In this document: piece by piece, positions 23,356 through 31,918 of the stretch
Layout: every line of letters begins with the position of its first letter
Numbering within the stretch: the first letter of the stretch is position 1
From: Sulfolobales archaeon
Lineage (GTDB): Archaea; Thermoproteota; Thermoprotei_A; Sulfolobales; Desulfurococcaceae
Reading direction: 5' to 3'
Assembly: GCA_025059075.1 (NCBI GenBank)
Contig: JANXDZ010000004.1
Location: forward strand, 62,001-126,000
Length of the DNA: 64,000 bases
Position numbers and translations under genes: made by a program
The notes under the pieces: generated by a model
The model's database searches: none
Told to the model about the DNA's origin: nothing
What the model saw: the letters and a program-made list of their open reading frames with translations, nothing else

Positions 23356-24060
23356 TTATCCCATACTCCTTAGTATTACTCTTGCATCTACTACTAGTGC
23401 ACCACTTGTATAAGACATAACAGGGTTTAAATCTAGTGAATCTATCTCAGGGTTTTCATCAAGTATTTTAGCTACCTTAAGAATTATTCTAACTAAACTC
23501 GACTTATCCACTGGAGGCATCCCCCTATATCCATTAAGTACTCTAGCTCCCTTAAGCTCGCGGAGCATTTCATAAGCTTCCTCCTCTAATAGAGGAGAAA
23601 TCCTAAAGCTAACGTCTCTTAATACTTCGACAAATACTCCTCCTAAGCCAAACATAATCACTGGTCCAAAGGCTCTATCCCTTAATCCACCAATGATTAC
23701 TTCAATACCTCCACTTGGAGCCATTTTCTGAACTAATACACCAGCTATTCTAGAGCCAGGCGCTCTTTCAGAAACATTGCTTATTATCTCATTGAAAGCT
23801 GAGCGAACGCCGTCGTCGCTGTCTATGCCTACTCTTACTCCACCTACGTCGCTCTTATGGCTTATGTCTGGAGACACTATCTTCAATACTACTGGGTAGC
23901 CTATTTTCTTAGCTAGAGCTACTGCTTCATTAACTTCACTAGCTAACTCTGCTTTAGCCACGGGAATTCCATAACTCTCCAAGAGATTTATGGACTCGTG
24001 TTCTAAGAGCTTAACTCTCCCTTCTAAAATGGCTTTCTTAATTAAAGCCCTATGGATCAT
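23356..24060 (-). CDS. acdB: ADP-forming acyl-CoA synthetase, beta subunit
   Basis: A 234-residue ATP-grasp subunit. Together with the alpha subunit it converts acetyl- or aryl-acetyl-CoA, ADP and phosphate to acid, CoA and ATP, the main substrate-level ATP step in peptide-fermenting archaea. Features: LLESYGIPVAKAELA, YPVVLKIVSPDISHKSDVGG, GVLVQKMAPSGGIEVIIGG and FGPVIMFGLGGVFVEVL. The length is usual for the split beta subunit. It follows alpha by three bases and is co-transcribed with it. Confidence 0.93.
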   Translation of the reverse strand: MIHRALIKKAILEGRVKLLEHESINLLESYGIPVAKAELASEVNEAVALAKKIGYPVVLKIVSPDISHKSDVGGVRVGIDSDDGVRSAFNEIISNVSERAPGSRIAGVLVQKMAPSGGIEVIIGGLRDRAFGPVIMFGLGGVFVEVLRDVSFRISPLLEEEAYEMLRELKGARVLNGYRGMPPVDKSSLVRIILKVAKILDENPEIDSLDLNPVMSYTSGALVVDARVILRSMG

Positions 24061-24063
24061 TGC

Positions 24064-25470
24064 CTACACCACCTCATACTTCTTTAAATACATAGAGTAC
24101 ACGTATAGTGCTCTAAGAGCTCTTGCAGCCCTCTCTGGAGATTCGTATACTGGCATGCCTTTACGCTCAAACTCTGCTTTAAACTTCAAGGCTACTTCAC
24201 TCCCGATATTTATTATAGCTACAGGCTTCTGCGCTCTCTCCATAACTGATGAAATGTAGTCAGCTAACTTCATAGTCATACCAGGTATATGGGGGAGGGC
24301 TCCTATGACTAGTGCATCTACATACGGCTTGAATGCAATTATTTCAAGAACCTCTCTATACCTCTCATCGTCGGCGTCTCCAGTTAGATCTATTGGATTA
24401 TCCGGTATGCAGTGTCTTGGAAGAACTTTTCTTAGCTCTCCCTTAAGATCCTCTGGAGTTAAGGGAACTTCGAAACCCTCCTTAACTAAAGCATCAGTAA
24501 GCATTACGCCTATTCCACCAGCATCAGTAACTATGAAAACTCTATTCCCCTTCATTAATGGCTGAGTTAGGAGTATTTTAGCGAAATCAGTTATTTCATC
24601 AAAGGTCTCTGCTTCAATTATTCCAACTTGTCTAAATGCAGCTGAGTAAATGTTATAATCTCCAGCTAAAGCAGCAGTATGGCTTATGACAGCTCTGCCT
24701 CCGCGAGGGGTTTTCCCAGCCTTATAGACTATTATAGGCTTTTTCTTAATGACTTCACGGGCAACTTCTATGAATGCCCTACCTCTAGACTCCTTAAATC
24801 CCTCAATGTATAAGACTATTACTTTAGTCACAGGATCGTCTTTAAGGAACTTTATTAAGTCAACATCATCAATGTCAACTTTATTCCCATAGCTTATTGC
24901 TCTAGCTATCCCTAAGTTATTGTAAGCCATGTAGTCGAGGAGAGCTGATGCAAAAGCACCGCTCTGGCTTATAAAGCTTATGCCTCCCTTAGGAGGCCTC
25001 TTCATTCTCTCCTCTGGGAGAAAGAATGTATCTACTCCACTATAGTTGTCGAATATTCCTAAGCAGTTTGGCCCAATAACTCTAATTCCATATCTCTCTA
25101 CGACTTCTCTAACCTCTCTTTCAAGCCTTATGCCCTCATCAGTTCCAGTTTCACTAAATCCGCCGCTAATTATGATCGCTGCTTTTACACCTATTTCACT
25201 GCACTCCATAAGTACTTGAGGAACTGATGGAGCTGGAATAGCTATTACAGCTAACTGAGGTGGCTCAGGGAGTTCCTTTACACTCCTGTAGCACTTTAAT
25301 CCAAGGATTTCACTGTATTTTGGATTAACTAAGTACGTTTTACCACGATACCTTCTAGTGAAGTTTTCAACAAGTACTCTACCAATTTTTCCTTCAATAG
25401 GCGTAGCTCCAATTATTGCTACACTACTTGGGTTAAATAATGCTTCAAGCTCCCGTAAATTCAAATACAT
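24064..25470 (-). CDS. acdA: ADP-forming acyl-CoA synthetase, alpha subunit
   Basis: A 468-residue subunit with CoA-binding and ligase domains. FNPSSVAIIGATPIEGKIG opens the CoA-binding Rossmann domain, IRVIGPNCLGIFD and ISQSGAFASALLDY follow, and SHTAALAGDYNIYSAAFRQVG holds the phosphorylated histidine. The start is set at ATG 25470 just before the domain; the longer frame to 25575 adds an unusual hydrophobic stretch. Alpha and beta are separate genes, unlike the fused enzymes of some archaea. It probably works after IorAB (49.8-52.4 kb). Confidence 0.94.
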   Translation of the reverse strand: MYLNLRELEALFNPSSVAIIGATPIEGKIGRVLVENFTRRYRGKTYLVNPKYSEILGLKCYRSVKELPEPPQLAVIAIPAPSVPQVLMECSEIGVKAAIIISGGFSETGTDEGIRLEREVREVVERYGIRVIGPNCLGIFDNYSGVDTFFLPEERMKRPPKGGISFISQSGAFASALLDYMAYNNLGIARAISYGNKVDIDDVDLIKFLKDDPVTKVIVLYIEGFKESRGRAFIEVAREVIKKKPIIVYKAGKTPRGGRAVISHTAALAGDYNIYSAAFRQVGIIEAETFDEITDFAKILLTQPLMKGNRVFIVTDAGGIGVMLTDALVKEGFEVPLTPEDLKGELRKVLPRHCIPDNPIDLTGDADDERYREVLEIIAFKPYVDALVIGALPHIPGMTMKLADYISSVMERAQKPVAIINIGSEVALKFKAEFERKGMPVYESPERAARALRALYVYSMYLKKYEVV

Positions 25471-25575
25471 ACACCATGACGAAATTACTGAGTTAGAGTT
25501 AAAAATGTGACGCAGTAGGCTAGTTAATACTGAAGAGAGGCTTATTGAGTCATTAAATAATTTGGGGTGAAGCAA

Positions 25576-26280
25576 GTGGCCTTTAAGTTAAGTGAAGTGT
25601 TTTTAAAGGAGTTAAAGGTAGTTAATGAACTATACATTGACTTACATAAAATTAAGGTCTTCTTTAAAAGAATTGATGAAAATATAGTTGAGTTAACTAA
25701 GTTAGTCAATGGAGTCAGTGCTGAATCTAAGTTAGTTAACATTCCCTACGATGGAGTGGTAGTTCTTAAACCCGTGCCTCCTTCTTATGCACCCATTGAA
25801 GTCAAGTGTTTATTAATTAAGCTAGAGAAGCCAGTTTACATGAAACCTTATGGAGTTACTAGAGTTTCCATCAAGCTCCCCATAGATGTAGTGATTGAAA
25901 CTAGTGGAACTGTTATAGACACTATATCTCTAAGTAGAGTTAAGCTTAGTCTCTACGGTCCTCCAGACTTTGGAGAATTGACTCGTTATATAGATTCAAC
26001 TATAGTCAATGAAGTGCCCCAAGAGCTTCTGGGCTCAATGACTCTATACATTGAGAACAAATCTAGTGAGCCAACGACGTTAAGTAAAGTAGTGATTCCA
26101 CTAAGTGGTCTTGCAGTATCTATAAGCGATGAAGGGGAATTCCTCTTCAATGATGTTACAGCAACTCTAAACAGAGGGCTTATTGAAGTAGCTGTACACA
26201 GAGAGGCTACTACAGCTGCTAAAGTAAAGTTCTTAGTAATGGGGAAGGACTACACTTATGTAATGAAGTTTGGGTATTGA
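25576..26280 (+). CDS. DUF432-like conserved archaeal protein
   Basis: A 234-residue predicted soluble protein rich in beta strands, without membrane segments or a catalytic motif that I can name. Stretches such as VVVLKPVPPSYAPIEVKCLLI, LEKPVYMKPYGVTRVSIKLP and SLYGPPDFGELTRYI recall the archaeal DUF432 family; this assignment is from memory. GTG 25576 is favoured, with GGGGTGAAG before it; GTG 25567 is the first in-frame option. It is divergent from acdA and lies upstream of PCNA on the same strand, from which it is separated by a PCNA promoter. Confidence 0.6.
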   Translation: MAFKLSEVFLKELKVVNELYIDLHKIKVFFKRIDENIVELTKLVNGVSAESKLVNIPYDGVVVLKPVPPSYAPIEVKCLLIKLEKPVYMKPYGVTRVSIKLPIDVVIETSGTVIDTISLSRVKLSLYGPPDFGELTRYIDSTIVNEVPQELLGSMTLYIENKSSEPTTLSKVVIPLSGLAVSISDEGEFLFNDVTATLNRGLIEVAVHREATTAAKVKFLVMGKDYTYVMKFGY

Positions 26281-26327
26281 TCAGTGTATTCAACTAACAT
26301 AAGAAGTCCTTGGAGGAAGAGCAGTTA

Positions 26328-26337
26328 ACATAAATAG
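26328..26337 (+). promoter_or_regulatory. TATA box of PCNA (leaderless mRNA likely)
   Basis: ACATAAATAG is centred about 23 bases before ATG 26355, so transcription would start at or next to the start codon. No Shine-Dalgarno site is seen between them, which fits a leaderless message. Confidence 0.5.
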
Positions 26338-26354
26338 CTGACTGGTGTTTAGAA

Positions 26355-27125
26355 ATGCGGGTGGGGGAACTGTTTAAGTTAACGTATTCATCAGCTCTTG
26401 GGCTAAGATCCTTAGTGCAGCTACTTTCTAAGGCAACTGATGAAGTGCCTTTTTTAGCTACCCCTAGTTCTCTTGAAGTTAAAGTATTGAGCCCCGATAA
26501 GACGTCGCTAATGATCCTCCAGCTCCCTGCTATAGCTTTCGAAGAATATGTTTGCGATATAGATGAATTCTTTGTAGTAGCTACTGATGAATTAATGAAA
26601 GTCGTTAGAAGAGGTGGTAGAAACGATGGAGTATCTATAGAGCTAAATAAAGCCTTGAGGCAACTTAAATTAGTACTTAAAAACAAGAAGACTGGAGTAG
26701 AGAGAGCCTTCAACATTGAACTTAAGGAGAGAGTGAGGGAAGCTGTACCAGAGCTCTCAGTTGAACTATCAGTTTCAGTGAGGATTTTAGCGAGAGACTT
26801 TAAGGATCTTGTTAAAGATCTAAAGATAGTTGGTGAAGAAGCTAGGTTCACATATAGCGATGGAAAGCTTTACGTAAAGGCATATGGATATCCAAAGGAG
26901 TATGAGGCAATTCTTGAAGAGGGAAATCCTCTAGTTTCCATATCTTCAAGTATAAGTAAAGCTGAAGCAGCATACTCCATAGCTCACTTAGAAATGGTGG
27001 CAAGAGCTTCATCCATGGCTGAGGTAATTGACTTAATGTTTGATACAGATAAACCACTGAAGCTGGAGCTAGCTCTTGAGACCGGTGGAAGAGTAATTTA
27101 TTGGATTGCCCCTAGGACAATGTAG
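26355..27125 (+). CDS. pcn: DNA polymerase sliding clamp (PCNA)
   Basis: A 256-residue sliding clamp that holds polymerases, FEN1 and ligase on DNA. The two-domain clamp fold is indicated by the repeat pattern, including SSLEVKVLSPDKTSLMILQL, FFVVATDELMKVVRRGG, ARFTYSDGKLYVKAYG, and the end ALETGGRVIYWIAPRTM with the usual IAPR tail. Crenarchaea often have two or three PCNA paralogues that form heterotrimers; only one is in this window. ATG 26355. An eroded stretch follows before the S13 operon. Confidence 0.9.
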   Translation: MRVGELFKLTYSSALGLRSLVQLLSKATDEVPFLATPSSLEVKVLSPDKTSLMILQLPAIAFEEYVCDIDEFFVVATDELMKVVRRGGRNDGVSIELNKALRQLKLVLKNKKTGVERAFNIELKERVREAVPELSVELSVSVRILARDFKDLVKDLKIVGEEARFTYSDGKLYVKAYGYPKEYEAILEEGNPLVSISSSISKAEAAYSIAHLEMVARASSMAEVIDLMFDTDKPLKLELALETGGRVIYWIAPRTM

Positions 27126-27540
27126 TGCAAGCTAGCTGCAACATATTTAACAACGTTAAGAGAAATAGCAATTGCTAATTGCTCAATGCAGTGAAGTAAG
27201 TGTTCTACAAAGTTCTAGAGTTATAAAGTGCGTTAAGTAAGCACTAAGTGAATCCACGCCTTCAGTGAAAGTACTTGTAGAGGAGTTACTATATGTGAAC
27301 ACGTAGGATAGCGTGTATGAAATGAAGGCTGAGCTCACTATAGAATAAACCAGGTCCTGTGGAGTCTAAGCTCTCAGTTAATGGAAGTCTATAGTTAATG
27401 ACATTCAACTAAATGGCTACATCTCCAGCTGCACAAGCTCTCTCTAGTTATAGAGCTAGAATACTTATATTAGCCTCCTGTATATGTTTAAAATGCATCT
27501 TAGTAAGTAATGAGTCTTTAGAAGTGGGCGTGAAGATGCT
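27126..27540. other. Gap between PCNA and S13 with a coding-like remnant
   Basis: There is no intact gene in 415 bases. One plus-strand frame (about 27254-27348) reads STPSVKVLVEELLYVNT, stop, DSVYEMKAELTIE and a stop. It resembles a small gene with one nonsense codon, but the family is not recognised. The last 55 bases contain the S13 promoter (27485-27495) and, further up, AATACTTATATTA at about 27459. Confidence 0.4.
27485..27495 (+). promoter_or_regulatory. TATA box of the S13 operon
   Basis: TGTTTAAAATG lies 46 bases before the S13 start. It is the only promoter-like element before a run of nine tightly packed genes (S13 to S2), and probably drives them all. Confidence 0.5.
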
Positions 27541-27993
27541 TTGAGTGAGAGGAGCTATAGACATGTAGTTAGAATAGCTGAAACAGATGTTAGTGGAGAG
27601 CTAAAAGTACCTTGGGGTCTAGCTGAAGTAAAGGGCATAGGTTATACTCTAGCGCTATACTTATGTAGAGTTCTTAAAATAGATCCTGGCATGAAGACTG
27701 GGTACTTAACTGACGAGGAGTTGAAGAGAGTTGAAGAAGCCTTGAAGAATCCAAGAGAATACGGTATACCAAGCTGGATGTTAAATAGGAGGAAGGACTA
27801 CAGCACTGGCAACGACGTGCACTTAGTATCATCAGATCTCATATTTTACGTAAAGCAAGACATTGAAAGGGAAAAAAGAATAAAGAGTTATCGCGGAATA
27901 AGGCACTCATTAGGGTTGAAAGTTAGAGGACAGAGGACTCGGACAACTGGACGTATTGGTGGAACAGTTGGTGTAAGAAAACAGAGGAGGTAG
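27541..27993 (+). CDS. rps13: Ribosomal protein S13
   Basis: A 150-residue protein of the small-subunit head that contacts the P-site tRNA. Features: the N-terminal [33 protein letters not shown], and the basic C-terminus [19 protein letters not shown] followed by [10 protein letters not shown]. It starts at TTG 27541. It opens the conserved archaeal run S13-S4-S11-Rpo3-L18e-L13-S9-Rpo10; S4 starts two bases after its stop. Confidence 0.96.
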   Translation: MSERSYRHVVRIAETDVSGELKVPWGLAEVKGIGYTLALYLCRVLKIDPGMKTGYLTDEELKRVEEALKNPREYGIPSWMLNRRKDYSTGNDVHLVSSDLIFYVKQDIEREKRIKSYRGIRHSLGLKVRGQRTRTTGRIGGTVGVRKQRR

Positions 27994-27995
27994 CT

Positions 27996-28511
27996 ATGGG
28001 GGATCCTAGGAAGTGTAAAAAGAAGTGGATTGGGCCAAGGCATCCTTGGAGAAAGGATAGGTTAGTTGAAGAAATGAGGCTGATCGGGGAGTATGGCTTA
28101 AGGAATAAAAGAGAGATCTGGATAGCTCAAACCATGATTAGGGAACTTAGACATAAGGCTAGAGTTCTACTAGCACTACCACTAGAGGCTAGGGAGAAAG
28201 TTGAAAAAGCTCTGCTTGAAAGAGTCTATGGAATAGGCCTACTCCCCGAAAACGCTACTTTAGATCAAGTTCTATCACTAACAGTAGAAGATCTATTGAA
28301 GAGACGCCTACAGACAATAGTCTACCTCAAAGGCCTCGCTAAAAGCATTTATCAAGCTAGACAGCTAATAGTCCACGGGCACATAGCTATAGGTGGAAGG
28401 AGAATTACTTCACCAGGATACATAGTGAAGCGCGATGAAGAGGACTTAGTGGATTACTATCCAAATAGCCCATATAGAGTGGTTCAACAAACTACAGCTC
28501 AGAAGAAGTGA
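27996..28511 (+). CDS. rps4: Ribosomal protein S4
   Basis: A 171-residue primary 16S rRNA-binding protein. It shows [18 protein letters not shown] and [21 protein letters not shown] at the N-terminus and the S4 RNA-binding fold [21 protein letters not shown] then [24 protein letters not shown] 27996 has GGAGGTAG before it, within the end of S13. Confidence 0.96.
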   Translation: MGDPRKCKKKWIGPRHPWRKDRLVEEMRLIGEYGLRNKREIWIAQTMIRELRHKARVLLALPLEAREKVEKALLERVYGIGLLPENATLDQVLSLTVEDLLKRRLQTIVYLKGLAKSIYQARQLIVHGHIAIGGRRITSPGYIVKRDEEDLVDYYPNSPYRVVQQTTAQKK

Positions 28512-28530
28512 GGATCGCTGGTGTTAAACT

Positions 28531-28932
28531 ATGGCGCTCTCCACGAGGGAACTGAAGTGGGGTATAGCCCACATATATAGTTCACCTAACAATACTATAA
28601 TTCATGTAACTGATCTTACTGGAGCGGAGACTTTCAGCAAGGCGTCTGGGGGGATGGTTGTTAAAGCTGATAGAGAAAAGCCTAGTCCGTATGCTGCAAT
28701 GATGGCTGCAGGTAGAGCGGCATCTGATGCCATAGAGAAGGGGGTTTCAGCTCTTCACATAAAGGTTAGAGCACCGGGAGGACATGGCCCGAAGACTCCT
28801 GGGCCTGGTGCTCAAGCAGCAATAAGAGCTCTCGCTAGATCCGGGTTTATAATTGGGAGAATAGAGGATGTAACTCCAATACCCCACGACACTACGAGAA
28901 GGCCTGGGGGAAGGCGTGGAAGGAGGCTGTAA
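28531..28932 (+). CDS. rps11: Ribosomal protein S11
   Basis: A 133-residue platform protein. Signature stretches: [42 protein letters not shown], and the C-terminal [21 protein letters not shown] with a glycine/arginine tail. ATG 28531, 19 bases after S4. The next gene, Rpo3, begins 21 bases downstream with its own GGTGGAG site. Confidence 0.97.
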   Translation: MALSTRELKWGIAHIYSSPNNTIIHVTDLTGAETFSKASGGMVVKADREKPSPYAAMMAAGRAASDAIEKGVSALHIKVRAPGGHGPKTPGPGAQAAIRALARSGFIIGRIEDVTPIPHDTTRRPGGRRGRRL

Positions 28933-28953
28933 TTATTAGAAGGTGGAGCTAAC

Positions 28954-29793
28954 TTGGAGTTAATAGTTTTAAATAAAAGGAAGGACTTCATAGAGCTGTA
29001 TTTAAGTAATGTACCACTCTACATAATTAACTCCATTAGGAGAATTGTCATTAGTGAAGTACCATCTATGGCTATAAGTACAGTCATATTTACGCTTAAT
29101 AGGAGCATGTTCTACGACGAGTACATAGCTCATAGACTCGGCTTAGTGCCGCTAACTAGTGAACCAGCTCTTAGTAAATACAAGCCCCCTGAAGAATGCT
29201 CTGAGAGTGAAGAAGCATCGCTTTTTCCACCAGATTGCTTCGTTAAACTTGATTTAGATGCATCAAATAATGGTGAAGGCTTGCTGACTATCTATAGTAA
29301 AGATCTTAAGTCCAGCGATCCGGAAGTTAAGCCTGTATATGATGATATCCCTATATTAATACTTGGAGGAGGTCATAAAGTAAAGCTAGAGGCTTACGCA
29401 AGGCTTGGGAGGGGGAGGGAGCATTACAAATGGAGTCCTGCATCAGCAGCTGTAATAAAGTATATTCCTGAAGTCTTCATAGATAGATCTAGGTGTCTTC
29501 CAGAGTGCAGAAAATGCATAGAGGTATGCCCAAGGAATGTATTTAAGGCTACAGACAGTGGAGTGGAAGTTAGTGAAGCTGCAATCATTAACTGTAACTT
29601 ATGCCACTTATGTGAAAAAGTTTGCCCTAGTGAAGCAGTAATGTTGAAAACTAGGGAAAATGAATACATACTTAGAATAGAGTCCACAGGATCCCTTTCA
29701 CCAAAGAGAATTTTACTAGAGTCTATTAAGATACTTGAAGGTAAAGTAAGTGAATTGAGTAGGAAGCTTGAGGTGCAAGGTGTATTGAAGTGA
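28954..29793 (+). CDS. rpoD: DNA-directed RNA polymerase subunit Rpo3 (D) with ferredoxin-like domain
   Basis: A 279-residue assembly platform subunit, homologue of RPB3. The dimerisation part (INSIRRIVISEVPSMAI, YDEYIAHRLGLVPL) is followed by an inserted ferredoxin-like domain at about residues 178-225. Two cysteine sets are visible: CLPECRKCIEVCP and CNLCHLCEKVCP, enough for two iron-sulfur clusters. Archaeal Rpo3 subunits vary between none, one and two clusters, so this is a two-cluster type by sequence. TTG 28954 follows GGTGGAG. It ends with a 4-base overlap (29790-29793) with L18e. Confidence 0.95.
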   Translation: MELIVLNKRKDFIELYLSNVPLYIINSIRRIVISEVPSMAISTVIFTLNRSMFYDEYIAHRLGLVPLTSEPALSKYKPPEECSESEEASLFPPDCFVKLDLDASNNGEGLLTIYSKDLKSSDPEVKPVYDDIPILILGGGHKVKLEAYARLGRGREHYKWSPASAAVIKYIPEVFIDRSRCLPECRKCIEVCPRNVFKATDSGVEVSEAAIINCNLCHLCEKVCPSEAVMLKTRENEYILRIESTGSLSPKRILLESIKILEGKVSELSRKLEVQGVLK

Positions 29794-30152
29794 GGAGAAC
29801 GGGTCCAACGAATATAGTCATTAGGAGAACTATTGATGAGCTGAAGAGAGCTTCAAGTAGGGGAGGAGGTAGAGTTTGGAGAACTATTGCTGAACTACTT
29901 GAAAAACCTAGGAGGAAGAGAATAGCTGTCAACGTTGGGAGAATAAATAAGTATGTAGAGCCAGGTGAAGTAGTTGTAGTGCCAGGGAAAGTTATTGGAG
30001 CTGGAGAACTAAAACATCCAGTGACTGTAGCTGCTATAGCTTTTTCATCAAAGGCTTTAGAAAAAATAAAGTCAGTTAATGGAAGAGCTCTCCACATACT
30101 TGATTTATTAAGGGAGAACCCTAGTGGTAAAGGAGTAAAGATAATTGGGTGA
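29790..30152 (+). CDS. rpl18e: Ribosomal protein L18e
   Basis: A 120-residue archaeal/eukaryotic large-subunit protein of the L15 fold. Features: VWRTIAELLEKPRRKRIAVNV, NKYVEPGEVVVVPGKVIGAGE and AIAFSSKALEKIKSVNG. GTG 29790 overlaps the Rpo3 stop; the stop overlaps the L13 start by four bases, so translation is coupled on both sides. Confidence 0.96.
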   Translation: MRRTGPTNIVIRRTIDELKRASSRGGGRVWRTIAELLEKPRRKRIAVNVGRINKYVEPGEVVVVPGKVIGAGELKHPVTVAAIAFSSKALEKIKSVNGRALHILDLLRENPSGKGVKIIG

Positions 30153-30628
30153 ACGCCTTGATTAAAGATAAGACCATGGTGGTTGATGCATCAAACCAAG
30201 TTTTAGGAAGATTAGCCAGCGTGGTTGCTAAAAAAGTTCTCGAGGGCTATAGAGTCCACGTAATTAACGTTGAGAAGGCTGTTATTAGTGGGGAAAGAAG
30301 GAGAGTTATTGCAGGCTATAAATTATTGGAGAGAGTTAGGACTCTGAGGAATCCCTATAGACAGGGCATTAGGAGGCCTAGGAGACCTGATAGAATATTT
30401 AAAAGAACTGTGAGAGGCATGCTGCCGATGGATAAGCCTAAGGGCAGAGAGGCTTTAAAGAGGCTTAAAGCTTACATAGGAGTGCCAAAGGATTTAACTA
30501 ACGTAACTCCAGTTAGATTCCCTGAAGCCGATGCTTCAAGGCTTAAAGGCAGTTTCATAACTCTAAGTGAATTAGCTAAGAGCTTAGGGTGGAGGGAGAG
30601 AGTTGAGCATGCAAACACAGGAAGCTAA
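30149..30628 (+). CDS. rpl13: Ribosomal protein L13
   Basis: A 159-residue large-subunit protein. Features: MVVDASNQVLGRLASVVAKKV, NVEKAVISGERRRVIAGYK, RRPRRPDRIFKRTVRGMLP and PKGREALKRLKAYIGVP. The start is GTG 30149 (MNALIKD) or the later TTG 30158; both are near the L18e stop. Its C-terminal codons overlap the S9 start by 26 bases. Confidence 0.96.
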   Translation: MNALIKDKTMVVDASNQVLGRLASVVAKKVLEGYRVHVINVEKAVISGERRRVIAGYKLLERVRTLRNPYRQGIRRPRRPDRIFKRTVRGMLPMDKPKGREALKRLKAYIGVPKDLTNVTPVRFPEADASRLKGSFITLSELAKSLGWRERVEHANTGS

Positions 30629-31031
30629 AGTTGTAAAAATAGTTGTATCTAGTGGGAAAAGAAAGACTAGTATAGCTAGAGCAATAATTAAACCAGGTAG
30701 TGGAAGGGTTTGGATTAATGGAGTTCCAGTAGAAATATGGCCTATTGAGATGGCTAAAGCAAAGATCATGGAGCCCCTATTGATCTCTGGAAAGCTCTGG
30801 GAGAGCGTAGATATAGTAGTAAACGTTAGAGGCGGTGGATTTATGAGTCAAGCTGATGCAGCTAGAGCAGCTATTGCTAGAGGCTTATTAGAGTATTTTA
30901 ACAGTGAAGAATTGAAGAATATATTCCTAGAATACGATAGATACATGTTATCAGGAGATCCAAGGAGGACTGAGCCTGAAAAATACATGAGGAGAAGTGC
31001 TAGAAGAAGGTGGCAGAAGAGCTATAGGTGA
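30603..31031 (+). CDS. rps9: Ribosomal protein S9
   Basis: A 142-residue small-subunit protein whose C-terminal tail reaches the P site. It ends in the typical [11 protein letters not shown]. Other features are [42 protein letters not shown] and [18 protein letters not shown] or TTG at the overlap with L13: the frame begins 30603 and an ATG follows at 30609. The stop overlaps Rpo10 by four bases. Confidence 0.97.
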   Translation: MSMQTQEAKVVKIVVSSGKRKTSIARAIIKPGSGRVWINGVPVEIWPIEMAKAKIMEPLLISGKLWESVDIVVNVRGGGFMSQADAARAAIARGLLEYFNSEELKNIFLEYDRYMLSGDPRRTEPEKYMRRSARRRWQKSYR

Positions 31032-31237
31032 TTAAATTGATATTTCCAATTAGATGCTTTACGTGCGGGAAGCCTATAGGTCACTTATGGGAGGAGTTTA
31101 AGAGTAGGGTAGAGAAAGGAGAGAACCCTGGAATAGTACTTGATGAACTTGGCGTAAAGAGGTATTGCTGTAGAAGAATGTTTCTATCCCACGTAGATAT
31201 AGCTTATGACGTAATTAAAGTATCACGCAAGAGCTAG
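31028..31237 (+). CDS. rpoN: DNA-directed RNA polymerase subunit Rpo10 (N)
   Basis: A 69-residue zinc-bundle subunit that binds Rpo3. It has the signature [13 protein letters not shown] and the second cysteine pair in [15 protein letters not shown]. The start is GTG 31028, or TTG 31037, which gives the more usual length. In many archaea Rpo6 (rpoK) and enolase lie between this gene and S2; both are absent here, and S2 follows after 5 bases. Confidence 0.95.
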   Translation: MIKLIFPIRCFTCGKPIGHLWEEFKSRVEKGENPGIVLDELGVKRYCCRRMFLSHVDIAYDVIKVSRKS

Positions 31238-31242
31238 GGGCG

Positions 31243-31905
31243 GTGGTGTTGGAGGAAGAATTTAGATCTAGTAATGAGTGGGAGAAGTTTGAAGTAAGGA
31301 AGGAGATAGAGCTCCTCATACCACTGGATCAATATTTAGTAGCAGGAGTTCACATAGGCACTAATATGTGCACTAAGTTCATGGAGAAGTTCGTCTATAG
31401 AGTTAGATCCGATGGCCTCTACATATTGGATGTTAGGAAAATAGATGAGAGGCTTAAAATAGCTGGGAAGTTCCTTTCTAAATTCGATCAAAGTAAGATA
31501 GCTGTTGTATCAGTGAGACAATATGGGCAAAAGCCTGTTTTAAAGTTCAGTCAATATGTTGGCTCAAGGCCATTCATAGGGCGTTTTCTCCCAGGTTCTT
31601 TCGTAAACCCACACTTATTAACATACTTTGAGCCAGACGTAGTCATAGTTACAGATCCTAGAGTAGATCACCAGGCGGTAAAGGAGGCTGCTGAAATAGG
31701 CATACCGATAGTAGCGTTAGCTGACACTGATAACAAGACTTCACACATAGAGTTCATTATACCAGCAAATAATAAGGGTAGGAAGAGTCTTGCCTTACTC
31801 TACTGGGTTTTAGCTAGACAAGTACTTCGTGAAAAAGGACTACTGCCCCTTGATAAGGATCTGCCGGAGCCTCCGAGTGCTTTTGAAGCTGCCTCTACTA
31901 AGTAA
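31243..31905 (+). CDS. rps2: Ribosomal protein S2
   Basis: A 220-residue small-subunit protein. Features: [38 protein letters not shown]-like [40 protein letters not shown] and [20 protein letters not shown]. Three possible starts follow one another (GTG 31243, GTG 31246, TTG 31249); GAGCTAGGGGCGG lies before them. It ends the ribosomal run, and Memo follows 13 bases on. Confidence 0.96.
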   Translation: MVLEEEFRSSNEWEKFEVRKEIELLIPLDQYLVAGVHIGTNMCTKFMEKFVYRVRSDGLYILDVRKIDERLKIAGKFLSKFDQSKIAVVSVRQYGQKPVLKFSQYVGSRPFIGRFLPGSFVNPHLLTYFEPDVVIVTDPRVDHQAVKEAAEIGIPIVALADTDNKTSHIEFIIPANNKGRKSLALLYWVLARQVLREKGLLPLDKDLPEPPSAFEAASTK

Positions 31906-31918
31906 AGCGGTGGGAGCT

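Noticed and set aside
26294-26851. 185-codon open frame antisense to PCNA
   Set aside because: Entirely opposite a recognisable sliding clamp; no motif or ribosome site.
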